Of a stretch of DNA of 64,000 nt, positions 26,731-37,674 are shown piece by piece. This DNA is from Paraspadella gotoi. Its lineage: Eukaryota > Chaetognatha. The stretch is taken from positions 8,399,814 to 8,463,813 of the forward strand of contig CM119267.1 in NCBI GenBank assembly GCA_051294375.1, read 5' to 3'. How positions within the stretch are numbered: the stretch's first letter is position 1; each line of letters begins with the position of its first letter. The position numbers and the translations under genes are program-made. The notes under the pieces were generated by a model. It saw only the letters and a list, made by a program, of their open reading frames with translations. It was not told the origin of the DNA and did not search any database.

Positions 26731-26943
26731 GACGCGTCCCCCGGCTCAGCAGCACTTTCGGACAGATTGGATGGCAGCGTCGGGGACTGGGCCCTGCAGC
26801 AGCTTCTGCTGCCGGCTGAGGCCGGGAGAGTATTTTTTCGTTTGACTTTTGTTTCTGTTTTCCACATGTCTGGTCCCACAGCGCGGTTGGTCCTCGCCTG
26901 GTTTGGGGAGACAAAGTCTAAGTCGGGGGGGGTTTTCGAATAG
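26731..26943 (-). repeat. DIRS inverted terminal repeat, right
   Basis: Inverted partner of 21397-21605; ends GGGGGGGTTTTCG. Shared blocks include GGACGCGTCC, GGGCCC, GGCTGAGGCCGGGAGAGTAT and CCACATGTCTGGTCCCACAG. Confidence 0.8.
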
Positions 26944-27046
26944 ATAAATTATTGATTCGGACCATCGATTTGAACGTCATTGACTTCGTCGCTTTTCTGC
27001 AAATAAAAACGGGAAAAAAACTATTTTCAAACAGGACAATCCCTTT

Positions 27047-27058
27047 TTCTCTCTCTCT

Positions 27059-27097
<39 letters not shown>

Positions 27098-27345
27098 TCA
27101 TCTCTCCTCTCTTCTTCTCTTCATCTATCTCTCTCTCTCTCTCTTCATCTCTCTTCTCTCCTTTCTCTCTCTTCTCTCTCTCTTCTCTCGCTTTCTCTCG
27201 GTCTCTCTAATTTCCGTACAACAAAAAGCTGATGAATCTTTTTTTTTCTCTGTTCCTTTTTTAATCCAGCTTATTTTATTTCTTTTTCTTACTGACAGGG
27301 TTACAAGAGACTTACTAATCACGTCAACGTCCATTCTGACGTGAT

Positions 27346-27397
<52 letters not shown>

Positions 27398-27412
27398 CTC
27401 TTCTCTTTCATT
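27047..27412. repeat. CT-rich tracts in duplicate unit 1
   Basis: Interrupted CT repeats at 27047-27198 and 27345-27412. Unit 2 has a counterpart at 32722-32850 and the 10-N gap. Confidence 0.9.
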
Positions 27413-28558
27413 GACTGGAGAGGCCACTGGAGTTTTTTTAAAAATCCTAGCGATTTTTATCAGTGCCAGTATTTGAATAATATACCTTGTTAATTACCAT
27501 ACCAAAAATTTCCAATTTATTTTTATAATTTTCTGCTATTTTTATCGTCGAATTCATTTTTTAAAAATTTTTCTGTACCAACCGAGTATTTTTTAAAAAA
27601 ATTTAAGAGCATTTTTAATTCGACCCAGACTTCAATATTGATTCAAATAATTCCGCGAACGCATTGTTTGATCCAATTGCACCGTGACATTTGAAACCCC
27701 GCCGCTATAAAAATTCACCATATGAAAACGCCGTAGGAGATTTCAACATTTAAAAAAAAAGAATATTAAAGACAAGACGTACTCATTTATTATGTATAAA
27801 TTTTCTATGATAATTGATTTTTATTTTTGGAGTTGTTAATGAGCAAAAAAGTAAGAAGGAGCAAATTCTGAGCTTTTCAATCAGAAATGAATTTTTATCT
27901 GCAATTATGGCAACTCAAACTAATAATTAAAGTTAGCTGTTAAAAAGCATCAAGAATATTGTTATATTTTTAAGTTTACTATAATTCTAAGTGGTAGTAA
28001 ACTCTTATTCCTTGCTTAAATATCATTTTTTATTACTAAAGAATCGAAGTTTTTAAAAGGGCTTTCAGCCAAATATAAATATTATTGTTTTGTTATTTTT
28101 AGAAAGTCTCCTTAAGTAATCTCTTTTCAAAATTTTAAATAATCTTTTCATGTTTTCCTTTTGGTGAATTTTTTTAAGCGGCGCGGTTTGCAAAATGGTC
28201 ACTGGATGTATTTGAACAAAACGGAATTCCAAATTATATTAAGTTTACAAGGTTTGCTAATGATATATATAATTGCGGTTTTTAATCTTTCAGACGTTTT
28301 CCTGGCATTTATCAAAAATCCTTGGACGACGGCGCGAAAAAAAAAAAAAACGAAACAAAACAAGTGAAATTCGAAAACGAGGACGACAACAAATACGAAA
28401 CCCTTTTCGGACGCCAACTAAACGAAAAGAAAACCAACACAAAATAGCAAAGCGAAATATCGAGGGATTACTGTCTCTTCGCTCTGCCTCCCTCTCTTTC
28501 CCCCCCTTTAAACCCGCGGCCTTTCATTAAAAAAGCGCTGGCCGTGTTCGGGACCACG

Positions 28559-30040
28559 ATGAATCGCGAACAGTGCTTCGAACCGGCGCACGAGGCCTTA
28601 CATTCCGGTACGACGAAAGTCTCGGGCGCGCGGTAAACTCCATGTCGAACGGCGCCGGGCGACGCGGACGGCAAGCCAAGACGCGGGCGAGGTTCGTCCG
28701 TCCGCATTCCATGCACGAGAGGGCGTTCGTCGTTAAGGACACACATGGGTGAGAGTGGGTGACGAGAAATGTTAGCGCTGTTGCGGGTGGCGGTGGGGAA
28801 TTTTAAACCATTATGCATTTTTTTTTTTAGTAATTTCGTTGGGGAAATGAAAAGAAAGGAAAAAGCATTGGCCATTGCCCATTTGGCCATTCCCATCGAG
28901 CCTTTTTTATGATCGTTTATCTGGAAACCTCTGTTATCGCCACAAATGCCTCTTTTTTTTTTTAAAACTGTGAATTGATCATTGCGATCTCTTCAATTGC
29001 AGTCGTCATCGGGCGAACAGTCGACCCTCTCGGCCGAAAAAGATTATTTTTTTTTTTACTTCTTTCGACGAAAATATTTTATTTGATAAACTATTTTTAA
29101 CGGATCGGTTATGGGTTTTTTTTTTTCATTCTTTTTTGATGTTGCAAAAACTTCGTATTAAGTAATAAAAATTCAGCAATGGCCCCGGATAAGGACAATT
29201 TCAGCTTTACGTAAGTATGTATATAATCGAAACAATAGATAGTAGTTAAAAAAAAATAAATGAAAATAAACAAGGATCGGTTGAAAAAAATTATTTTACG
29301 GAGTGATGGCATCGTTAAAAAAAATGACTTCTAGATCTTTTGTTCTCCCGGAAAATACATGCATGTACTTTCCCCCTTTCCGCCACAGAGCGAACGCGTC
29401 CACACTCCTTCATCGACGAAGCGATGGATGCCCCACGTGGACGTCACATCCGCCGCTGGCGCCCAGCCCCGAAGCGTCCCGGCGTCGCCCGAATTCGCGG
29501 CGACGGGCGTGACCGTTATCGACGCCGCCTTCACCACATTCCCACCCGCTCCACTGTCGCCTCCGCCAGCCCCCCCGTGGCCGTTGACGACCAACAACCC
29601 CATACCCGCAGCCCCTGCCGTCGCCGCCGTCCTCCGCCCCAGCCGGTTCCACGCCAGGCAAACCGCCCGTCGCCGCCGCCCACTCTTTCCGCCGCCCACA
29701 TATAACACCCAACGCGGCGCAAACCTTCTCGATCAACCAAAGCGCGCACCCCGCTCCCGCAGCCATCAAATCCCGCACTCCCCAAACAACGGCGGCGCTC
29801 TGGTACCGCGTCTCCGCGGGCGGCGGCGCCGATTCCGCCGCGGCCGCCGGTCACTCTCGCCCAACAGGGCCATCGCTTCTTTCACGCGTTCCGCCATGAC
29901 TCTTCACCTCACGGTTCCGAGAGACTATGACGGAGCAATCTCGGATCTCCGCGGGCACTGTGCCGGAAAGACACGGATCTCCTTTCCCAGTTGATCCGCA
30001 AGCAGCCCGGCGGGAACGGCGAACGAGCCAAGAAAAAATC
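28559..30040 (+). pseudogene. Truncated duplicate of the ligand-gated channel gene
   Basis: Equivalent of the first three exons of the gene at 33937-37674: exon 1 at 28559-28748, exon 2 at 29177-29210, and the start of exon 3 from 29389. Reading frames are broken by single-base differences: exon 1 has extra bases, exon 2 has 34 instead of 33 bases, and the exon 3 acceptor is followed by an extra A. The copy stops at about 30040, before the channel domain, in a CT run and the 25-N gap. It is most likely an assembly duplicate, not a true pseudogene. Confidence 0.7.
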
Positions 30041-30057
30041 TCTCTCTTTTTTTTTTT

Positions 30058-30082
30058 NNNNNNNNNNNNNNNNNNNNNNNNN
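30058..30082. other. 25-N assembly gap
   Basis: Run of 25 N flanked on the left by a CT/T run and on the right by the start of the second duplicate unit. Confidence 0.99.
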
Positions 30083-32721
30083 CCTAAAAGATTTCACCAT
30101 CTCCCCCTCGTTTGATTTTGAGCCACGAACAACCAGTTATTGACAACATCTGACCCTTCTAGAGCTCCCCCGATTCTTTACGAGATTGTCGAACCTTTTT
30201 CAATCGTGTTAGACACCTGTTTTTCATACTGCTTTCAAGTTTTTATCACTGTAAAAGAAATAATCATTCTTGTACGAACTCTGGTAAAACTATTTTTAAA
30301 TTACGGACACTAGTCACACTCCGCTGCCCCCGCGTCATTTTAGGCCCTGAAAAATTCGGGTCAGGGGCAACGGCATCGGTTGGCCACGCTCGTAGAGTCT
30401 CAGTGAGCTCGACTCACGACTCAATAGAAGAAACCGGAAACGTCACCCCATTAAACAAGCGCGGGGATAAACCGTGAAGCGCTTTTGTTTTAACCACTAA
30501 AAAAAAACAAAAACAAACAAATAGGCCGTCGCGCCATCTCGAAAAACAAATAAAAAAATAATCTTCGTTCTCGATGATGTTCAACAAAATATATTCTGGA
30601 TTTGATCAATTTTACCGTTTGCATCTGGAATTAAGAATTAAAATACGCAAGCAACAGATGCAAATAACAAGTTTATACTGATTCAACTTTTGTTGTTTTT
30701 TTTAGTAAAAATGTAACATATACGAAAGAATTCGAAATGGGGCCTTTAAACTCCCTTTCTTATATAAAAAAAAAAAAAAACATTAACAAACAGAAGTTTA
30801 AATCCGACCAAAGACCATTTGATTAAGAAGCTGGAGTTTTTTAATCATAAGCTTTTTTTGAACATTTTTTAATCATAGCTTTTTTAAGATTTTTTAATCA
30901 TAAAGCTCATAACAATTTTAATATTTCAAATTACGTTGTATTCGGTTTTCATACTTGGCCTCGTCACTTGGAAGTGCCGATCCTATTGTCAAAGTATAGG
31001 GTTCGGCCATTGACAAATTAGAAAGCAGCAAGAGATGCCTCAAGAAAAAAAAAAATCTATTGCTATGGTGGACTTAAAAATCCACCAATCGTTCATCAGC
31101 GGACATTGGTGTGCGCGAGGCAAGTCATCGCCTCCCAACCGGGGTTCTAACCCGGTGGTCGACCTAGCAGTTTAAGAGAGACGGGGCGCTTAACCCGCCT
31201 GTAACACGGTGTTACAGTCTGATCCGTTGCTCAGTGTCTGCTTATATTGAACGGTTCTGTCACTAACGCATTACAATCATTACTGTCTCTTCACTGCATT
31301 TAAAAAAAAAAACAACTTAATTAATTGACTAACACCTTCATTTCTTCATCCGCCATCGACCATCGTCAAGACAAATTCACCCGGATCTATTGGCGCCCAT
31401 CGTTTTCTCTCCCCGTCTAATTCTTTTTTTTATTTCTCGCGCTCATCTGCTTATGGGGCTTCGAGCTATATCTTTGTGTGAGGTCTCTAGCATGATATTT
31501 TTCCTTCAACATCTCGCTATTTCGTAAAAAGCGGAAAAAAATATGACTTTTTGCCCCGATGAGACTTGTTTATATGTTTATTTTCGGTATATTAGGGAAG
31601 TAATAAACTTAAGCCACTCAGTACTTATACAATATACAATTATACATACTTATTCAACCTAAATTCCAATAAACCAGAATAACAAACGAGCTGGGCCAAA
31701 TTTCCCCCGCTACCGAGCTCCACCGTCTATGTACGTGCTAACCTAGTTTAAAAAAGACATATAAACCAAATATTTGCAACATTAAAACAAATCCAAGAAT
31801 TTAAATCCAGTAAAGACTTTAAATTTATCAAATTTAAAATTTTATAAAATCTTGGTTTCGATGGCGAAGGCGAGAGAGTGGCATACTTTAAAAAAAAAAT
31901 TGTATCTTTCTTTTAGCGCGCGATCATTCTGTCAGACGTAGCATAAACAAAAAGCCCACGAAACGAATCCGAAAACACATTTTGAGGAAAGATATGGTTA
32001 AAAACTTTAAACGAAAACCCGTCAGCGCGGTCCTTTTTCTCGCCATCTTACATCCCTGGATTATCTCACCATTTTCGAAAGAGGAAATTTTAACCGAATT
32101 ACGTCTTCGTTTGAAATAAGTGCTGTCTCTCTCTCTGTCTCTCTCTGTCACTCACTCATTCACTCACTAACTCATTTCTTTCTTTCTTTTTCATAACTTT
32201 ATAAACAAACGCGTAGTTCACGCCGTCTTACCGGCCTAAATCACTTTAGTTGATAAAGATCACAATAAACTAATCAATTACGTTTTACCCTTTTACTTTA
32301 AAAATGCCACTTCTGCCACTTCTGCCACTTCTGCCACTTCTGCCGGCCGATGGACGATAAAAATAAACTTTATCGTTTTTCGTTTATGTTCGAATCGCTT
32401 TTACGTATATCAATTTCAAAGGTTGATGGTGATGATGACGGTTTACGCCTTTTTCGATGACCTCTCTATCATTGCTTTTTTTTTTAAATTCACCATATAT
32501 AACCGGATTCTGTCACAGGGTTCTATCAATCAATCAAATTTTTAAAAAAATTCTTCTTTAAACTATCTAAAAACTTGATAATTTAAAACGAAATCTCCTT
32601 TGCTACCCAAAGTAATAATATTCAAATGTAAAAAAAATTATGATCGACCATCGATTTGAACGTCATTGACTCGTCGCTTCTGCAAATAAAAACGGGGAAA
32701 AAACTATCAAACAGACAATCC

Positions 32722-32756
32722 CTTTCTCTCTCTCTCGTCCTCTCTCTCTCCTCTCT

Positions 32757-32850
<94 letters not shown>
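32722..32850. repeat. CT tract in duplicate unit 2
   Basis: Counterpart of 27047-27198 with a different length and interruption pattern. Confidence 0.9.
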
Positions 32851-32852
<2 letters not shown>

Positions 32853-32996
32853 CTCTGTGGTAATTTCTAAACAAAAAGGCGATGAATCTTTTTTTTTCTC
32901 GTTCCTTTTTTATCCAGCTATTTTATTCTTTTCTTACGACAGGGTTACAAGAGGAACTACTATCACGTCAACGTCCATTCTGACGTGATTGTCTCT

Positions 32997-33006
32997 NNNN
33001 NNNNNN
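32997..33006. other. 10-N assembly gap
   Basis: Ten Ns at the place where unit 1 carries a CT microsatellite (27345-27412). The repeat could not be assembled here. Confidence 0.99.
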
Positions 33007-33936
33007 CATTTTTTTTATATTTCTGCTATTTTTATCGTCGAATTCATTTTTAAAATTTTTTCTGTACAACCGAGTATTTTTTAAAAAAATTTAAGAGCAT
33101 TTTAATTCGACCAGACTTCAATATTGATTTCAAATAATTCCGAACGCATTGTTTGATCCAATTGCACCGTGACCATTTGAAACCCGCCGCTATAAAAAAT
33201 TCACCATATGAAAACGCGTAGAGATTTCAACATTTAAAAAAAAGATATATAAAGACAAGACGTACTCATTTATTATGTATAAATTTCTTGATAATTGATT
33301 TTTATTTTGAGTTGTAATGAGCGAAAAAAAGTAAGGAGCAAATTTGAGCTTTTCAATCAGAAATAAAGGGAAATAAAAGTAAGTTAGTTAAAATCTATAC
33401 CTCTTAACTTTCACTTAGCTTAAAAAATATATTTTTTATACTAAAGAATCGAAGTTTTTAAAGGGCTTTCAGGCAATATAAATATTATTGTTGTTGTTAT
33501 TTTTAGAAAGTCTTTAAGTATCTCTTTTCAAAATTTTAAAATCTTTTCATGTTTTCCTTTGGTGAATTTTTTTAGCGGCGGGTTTCAAATGGTCACGGTG
33601 TATTTGAACAAACGAATTCCAAATTATATTAAGTGTACAAGGTTTGCTAATGATTTATATAATTTCGGTTTTTAATTCTTTCAGACGTTTTCCCTGGATT
33701 TTATCAAAATCCTTGGACGACGGCGAAAAAAAAAAAAAACGAAACAAAAACAAGGAAATCGAAACCGAGGACGACAACAAAATACGAACCCTTTCGGACG
33801 CCAACTAAACGAAAGAAAAACCAACAAAATAGCAAAGCGAAATCGAGGGATTACTGTCTCTTTCGCTCTCTCCCCTCTCTTTCCCCCCCTTTAACCCGCG
33901 CCTCATAAAAAGACGCTGGCCGTGTTCGGGACCACG

Positions 33937-34120
33937 ATGAATCGCGAACAGTGCTCGACCGGCGCCCACGAGGCCTACATCCGGTACGACGAAAGTCTCG
34001 GGCGCCGGAACTCCATGCGAACGGCGCCGGGCGACGCGGACGGCAAAGCCAAGACGCGGGCGAGGTCGTCGCGTCCGCATTCCATGCACGAGAGGGCGTC
34101 GTCGTTAAGGACACACATGG
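33937..34120 (+). CDS. Channel gene exon 1
   Basis: ATG in MNREQCSTGAHEAYIRYDES, donor G|GTGAGAG. A polar, Arg/Ser-rich leader without a hydrophobic core. I chose this ATG because the exon ends at a consensus donor whose phase fits exon 2. An upstream in-frame ATG at 33922 (MFGTT) is also possible. Confidence 0.6.
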
Positions 34121-37100
34121 GTGAGAGTGGTGACGAGAAATGTAGCGTGTTGCGGGTGCGGTGGGGAATTTTAAACATATGATTTTTTTTTTTTAGTAAT
34201 TTCGTTGGGGGGAAATGAAAGAAAGAAAAAGCGATGGCCATTGGCCATTGGCCATTCCCATCGAGCCTTTTTTATTGATCGTTTCATCTGAAACTCTCTG
34301 TTATCGCCACAAATGCTCTTTTTTTTTTTTTAAACTGTGAATTGATCATTGGATCTCTTCAATGCAGTCGTCATCGGGCGAACAGTCGACCCTCGCCGAA
34401 AAAGATTATTTTTTTTTTTACTTCTTTCGCGAAAATATTTTATTTGATAAACTATTTTTAACGGGATCGGTATGGGTTTTTTTTTTTCATCTTTTTGATG
34501 TTGAAAAACTTCGTCATTAAGTAATAAAAATTCAGCAATGGCCCCGGATAAGACAATTTCAGCTTTACGTAAGTATGTATATAAATCGAAACAATAGATA
34601 GTAGTTTAAAAAAAAAAATAAATAAATAAACAAGGATCGTTGAAAAAATTATTTTGACGGAGTGATGGCATCGTTAAAAAAATGACTTCTAGATCTTTTG
34701 TCTCCCGGAAAATACATGCATGTACTTCCCCCTTTCCGCCACAGGCGAACGCGTCCACACTCCTTCATCGACGAAGCGATGGATGCCCCACGTGGACGTC
34801 ACATCCGCCGCTGGCGCCAGCTCCCGAAGCGTCCCGGCGTCGCCCGAATTCGCGGCGACGGGCGTGACCGTTATCGACGCCGCCTTCACCACATCCCAGC
34901 CCCGCTCCACTTCGCCTCCGCAGCCCCCCGTGGCCGTGACGACCAACAACCCCATCCCCGCAGCCCCTGCCGTCGCCGCCGTCTCCGCCCCAGCCGTCCA
35001 CGCCAGCAAACCGCCCGTCGCCGCCGCCCCTCTTTCCGCCGCCCACAATATAACACCCAACGCCGGGCAACCTCTCGTCAACAAAGCGCGCACCCCGCTC
35101 CCGCAGCCATCGAAATCCCGCACTCCGCCAAACAACGGCGGCGCTCTGGTACCGGTCTCCGCGGCGGCGGCGCCGATTCCGCCGGCGCCGGTCACTGTCG
35201 CCCAACAGCCCATCGCTTCTTCCACCGGTTCCGCCATGACTCTTCACCTCACGGTTCCGAGAGACTTGACGGAGGCAATCTCGGATCTCCGCGGCACTGT
35301 GGCCGAAAACACGGATCTCCTCTCCCAGTTGATCGCCAAGCAGCCCGGCGGGAACGGCGACGAGCCCAAGAAAAAGCCCATGTCCCTCTACGAGCCCATC
35401 AAGAAGCCCTACAAGGTCATGGTCGAGTGCAAGGTCATCTTCCTCAAAATCGGCGAGATCGAGACCCTTAAGGAACAGTACAACGCCGAGGTATACGTGC
35501 AGGCCAAGTGGCGGGAGCCCGAGCTGGACGGATTGTCGGCGGAGAAGCTCGCCGAAACGGACTTTTCCTACTACTGGAACCCCAACCTGTACGTAGAGAA
35601 CGCGCAGAGCCAGACCAAGGAGAAGACGTGGTCGACGGCCGTGTTGGACGAGGTCGGCGAGTGCTACATCATCGAGCGACGGAGAATGAAGGGCGTCTTC
35701 GCGGAAACGCTGGAACTCAACGACTTCCCCTTCGACTGCCAGGATCTCACCGTCACCATCACGACGGAACGATCCGAGAAGGAGCTGGAGCTCGTGCCCG
35801 ACCTCAAGGAGGACTCCGCCGTCAATCTGACCCAGTTCGTGGAGCAGCAGGAGTGGACGATCCACCAGTACATCGAGACGAACATCGCGCTCCGTTTCAA
35901 CGAGTACTCGTACTCCAAGCAAAAACATCCCGTCTTCGCCGTCACCAGCCGCGCCTCCAGGAAACCGGGATACTTTTACTGGAATATCTTCCTCGTGATG
36001 TTTTTTATTTCCACCCTCAGTTTCGCCACCTTCAGCGTGAAGCCCGAGTTGCCGCAGAACAGACTACAACTCACCTTCACTCTGCTTCTCACCAAGGTCG
36101 CCTTCAAGTTCACAGTGTCTCAATCCTTACCCCGAATCTCCTACCTGACCTACTTGGACAAATACATTCTGGCGACCATGATCATGCTGTACATGGTGTG
36201 CATCTGGTACGCCAGCGTCACCGTGATCACCGCCTACTCGCAGGAACTGGCGAGTAGAATTGATAACTACGCCTTCTACGCGATGGTCTGCATTTACGTA
36301 GGTTTTCACATCGTCTTCGCCCTCTGGCTTTATTTCGACGCGTGTCAGGGGCGGAGAAGCATGTTCATGAAGGACAAGGAGATGCAGGTACGATGAATAC
36401 TATTAATTATCATATTGTTTAATAATTACAATTTTATTGCCTCAATTTAGCTTTACAAGTTTTAGGAATATTCACGATGGGCTTAACCGGAAAAGATATT
36501 AACCTATATGAACTAATTTAATCTTCAATCTAAACGATATCAATTTTGTTGTAAAATAAATAAATATTTCGGTAAAAATTTGAAATTTGGTTTTAACAAA
36601 AGCATAAATTTGCCTTCTAAAGCAACGAATAGACGTGAAACCGGAGAAGGGGAAACATATGTCCAAATTTGTATCGTGATCAAAACTCGACAATCACGCT
36701 CAGTCAGTGTAATATTCACCGTTTCTTAAATCTATATTCAAAAGACGTACATTGATTGATGTAAATTTTTTTCTTTTCTTTTCTGTTGCTTATCTCCTTT
36801 TTCCCCCTTGTGAATTGCCGTGACTTTGCTCTTTAAAAATGAATTTAACGATTCTATACGGCAAAAACGCGGCAAGTCCATATTCCCTTCCAATCACCGC
36901 AACTTTTTTTTTAAATAAGTTTTTTTTTATCAAAGCTATGTTTTTAAATCCTGACGTCTTGAGACTGTGGGGAATAAAAATTGAACCTCCTTTTCTTGGC
37001 AGATGGCCAAATTTTCGTCCAATAAATTCTTGACGAAGGATTTGCCAAGTAAATTTTTAAAAGTTCACCGTATCATTTTATAAATGTAGAATTTTTTTCG

Positions 37101-37674
37101 GTTTATAGGAGGAAAATTGTCTGTAAATTGCTCAATTTCGGAATCAAATTATCAAAGTACATAAAAAGTTATTAGTTATTGATTTTAGATTCACGGTGAA
37201 AAAAAAAATTGAAAGTTATCTATGAGATCATTACAATTAATCAATATAGCACGTAACGTATTTAGTCGGGACCGTTTACACTAGTGAATCATCACAAGTG
37301 AGCGTGAATTTTAAAACCCCTTTTCAGCCGCTCAACGATTCAGCCAAATTGTTCCCCAGTTTTTTTTTCATCTGTAGTTCGATTAATCTTGTAGTTTTTC
37401 TTCGCTCAAAATTTTTTTCGATGTGATTGATTCTCTCCATTAAATTTCCCAATCGATCTCGTTTTAATGTTATTAAACATTACTTTATTTTACCGATGCA
37501 GTTCTTTCAAACTTGCCGCTACTTTTCTCGGTTTTTTTTTTTCAATCTAGACACAGTTTATTCATTTATTTCTTAATGCTTATGCTTCCAACGCCATTTT
37601 TTCCACCCCATTTACAGCGAAAAATCGCGGAGACGAACAAAAAACAACAAGAAGACATGAGGGATGCCACGTAG
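33937..37674 (+). CDS. Pentameric ligand-gated ion channel lacking the Cys-loop disulphide
   Basis: Four exons, 33937-34120, 34536-34568, 34745-36387 and 37618-37674, join in phase to about 638 residues. Residues 1-236 are polar, then Pro/Ala-rich, and look disordered; no signal peptide is visible. The ligand-binding domain (about 270-480) has the family WxP/YxWNPxLYVEN and FPFD elements. Four membrane helices follow: M1 482-505, M2 513-535, M3 546-571, M4 581-605. At the Cys-loop the motif is FPFDCQDL. Both canonical Cys positions are Glu393 and Leu407, so no disulphide can form there. The M3-M4 loop is about ten residues, as in bacterial channels. The last exon encodes a short coiled tail (RKIAETNKKQQEDMRDAT). 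The ligand and ion selectivity cannot be told from sequence. AATAAA lies near 37836. Confidence 0.85.
34536..34568 (+). CDS. Channel gene exon 2 (33 bases)
   Basis: Micro-exon between TTCAG and the strong donor GTAAGT; reads AMAPDKTISAL across the joins. The 33-base length keeps phase between exons 1 and 3. The duplicate at 29177-29210 has one extra G. Confidence 0.55.
36388..37617 (+). other. Last intron of the channel gene
   Basis: CAG|GTACGA donor and CATTTACAG acceptor. If the donor were not used the protein would end two codons later (VR stop). AT-rich; no other feature seen. Confidence 0.55.

Larger units (their letters stand above)
21397..26943 (-). mobile_element. DIRS-like tyrosine-recombinase retrotransposon (decayed)
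   Basis: A GC-rich island of about 5.5 kb in AT-rich DNA, bounded by inverted terminal repeats of roughly 210 bp. Reading on the minus strand it holds gag-like, reverse transcriptase, RNase H and tyrosine-recombinase segments in the order known for DIRS-group elements. These elements integrate with a recombinase instead of a DDE integrase and carry inverted or split terminal repeats with an internal complementary region. All frames are broken by frameshifts, so the copy is inactive or its sequence is noisy. The duplicate locus at about 32640 lacks it. Confidence 0.8.
18779..30040 (+). repeat. Tandem duplicate unit 1 (with DIRS insertion)
   Basis: From CCTAAAGATTTCCACCATCT onward this stretch matches 30083-35375 collinearly, with many 1-base indels, apart from the 5.5-kb element at 21397-26943. 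It ends inside the third exon of the channel gene, where the sequence switches to a CT run and then Ns. It reads as a second haplotype or an uncorrected long-read patch of the same locus rather than a biological tandem duplication, but the sequence alone does not prove this. Confidence 0.85.
30083..35375 (+). repeat. Tandem duplicate unit 2 (without DIRS)
   Basis: Collinear with 18779-30040 but lacking the retrotransposon. It differs by a 50-55-bp extra block near 32217-32270, by a divergent block near 33361-33425 and by frequent homopolymer indels. It runs on into the intact remainder of the channel gene. Confidence 0.85.

Noticed and set aside
29331-29994. Several long frames on both strands in the duplicated Pro/Ala-rich exon
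   Set aside because: They are shadows of channel exon 3 in a noisy duplicate. Comparison with 34745-35390 identifies the real frame.
34765-35928. 387-codon open frame antisense to the channel gene
   Set aside because: It lies opposite GC-rich codons of a clearly coding exon, has no family features, and stays open only because of the third-position composition.
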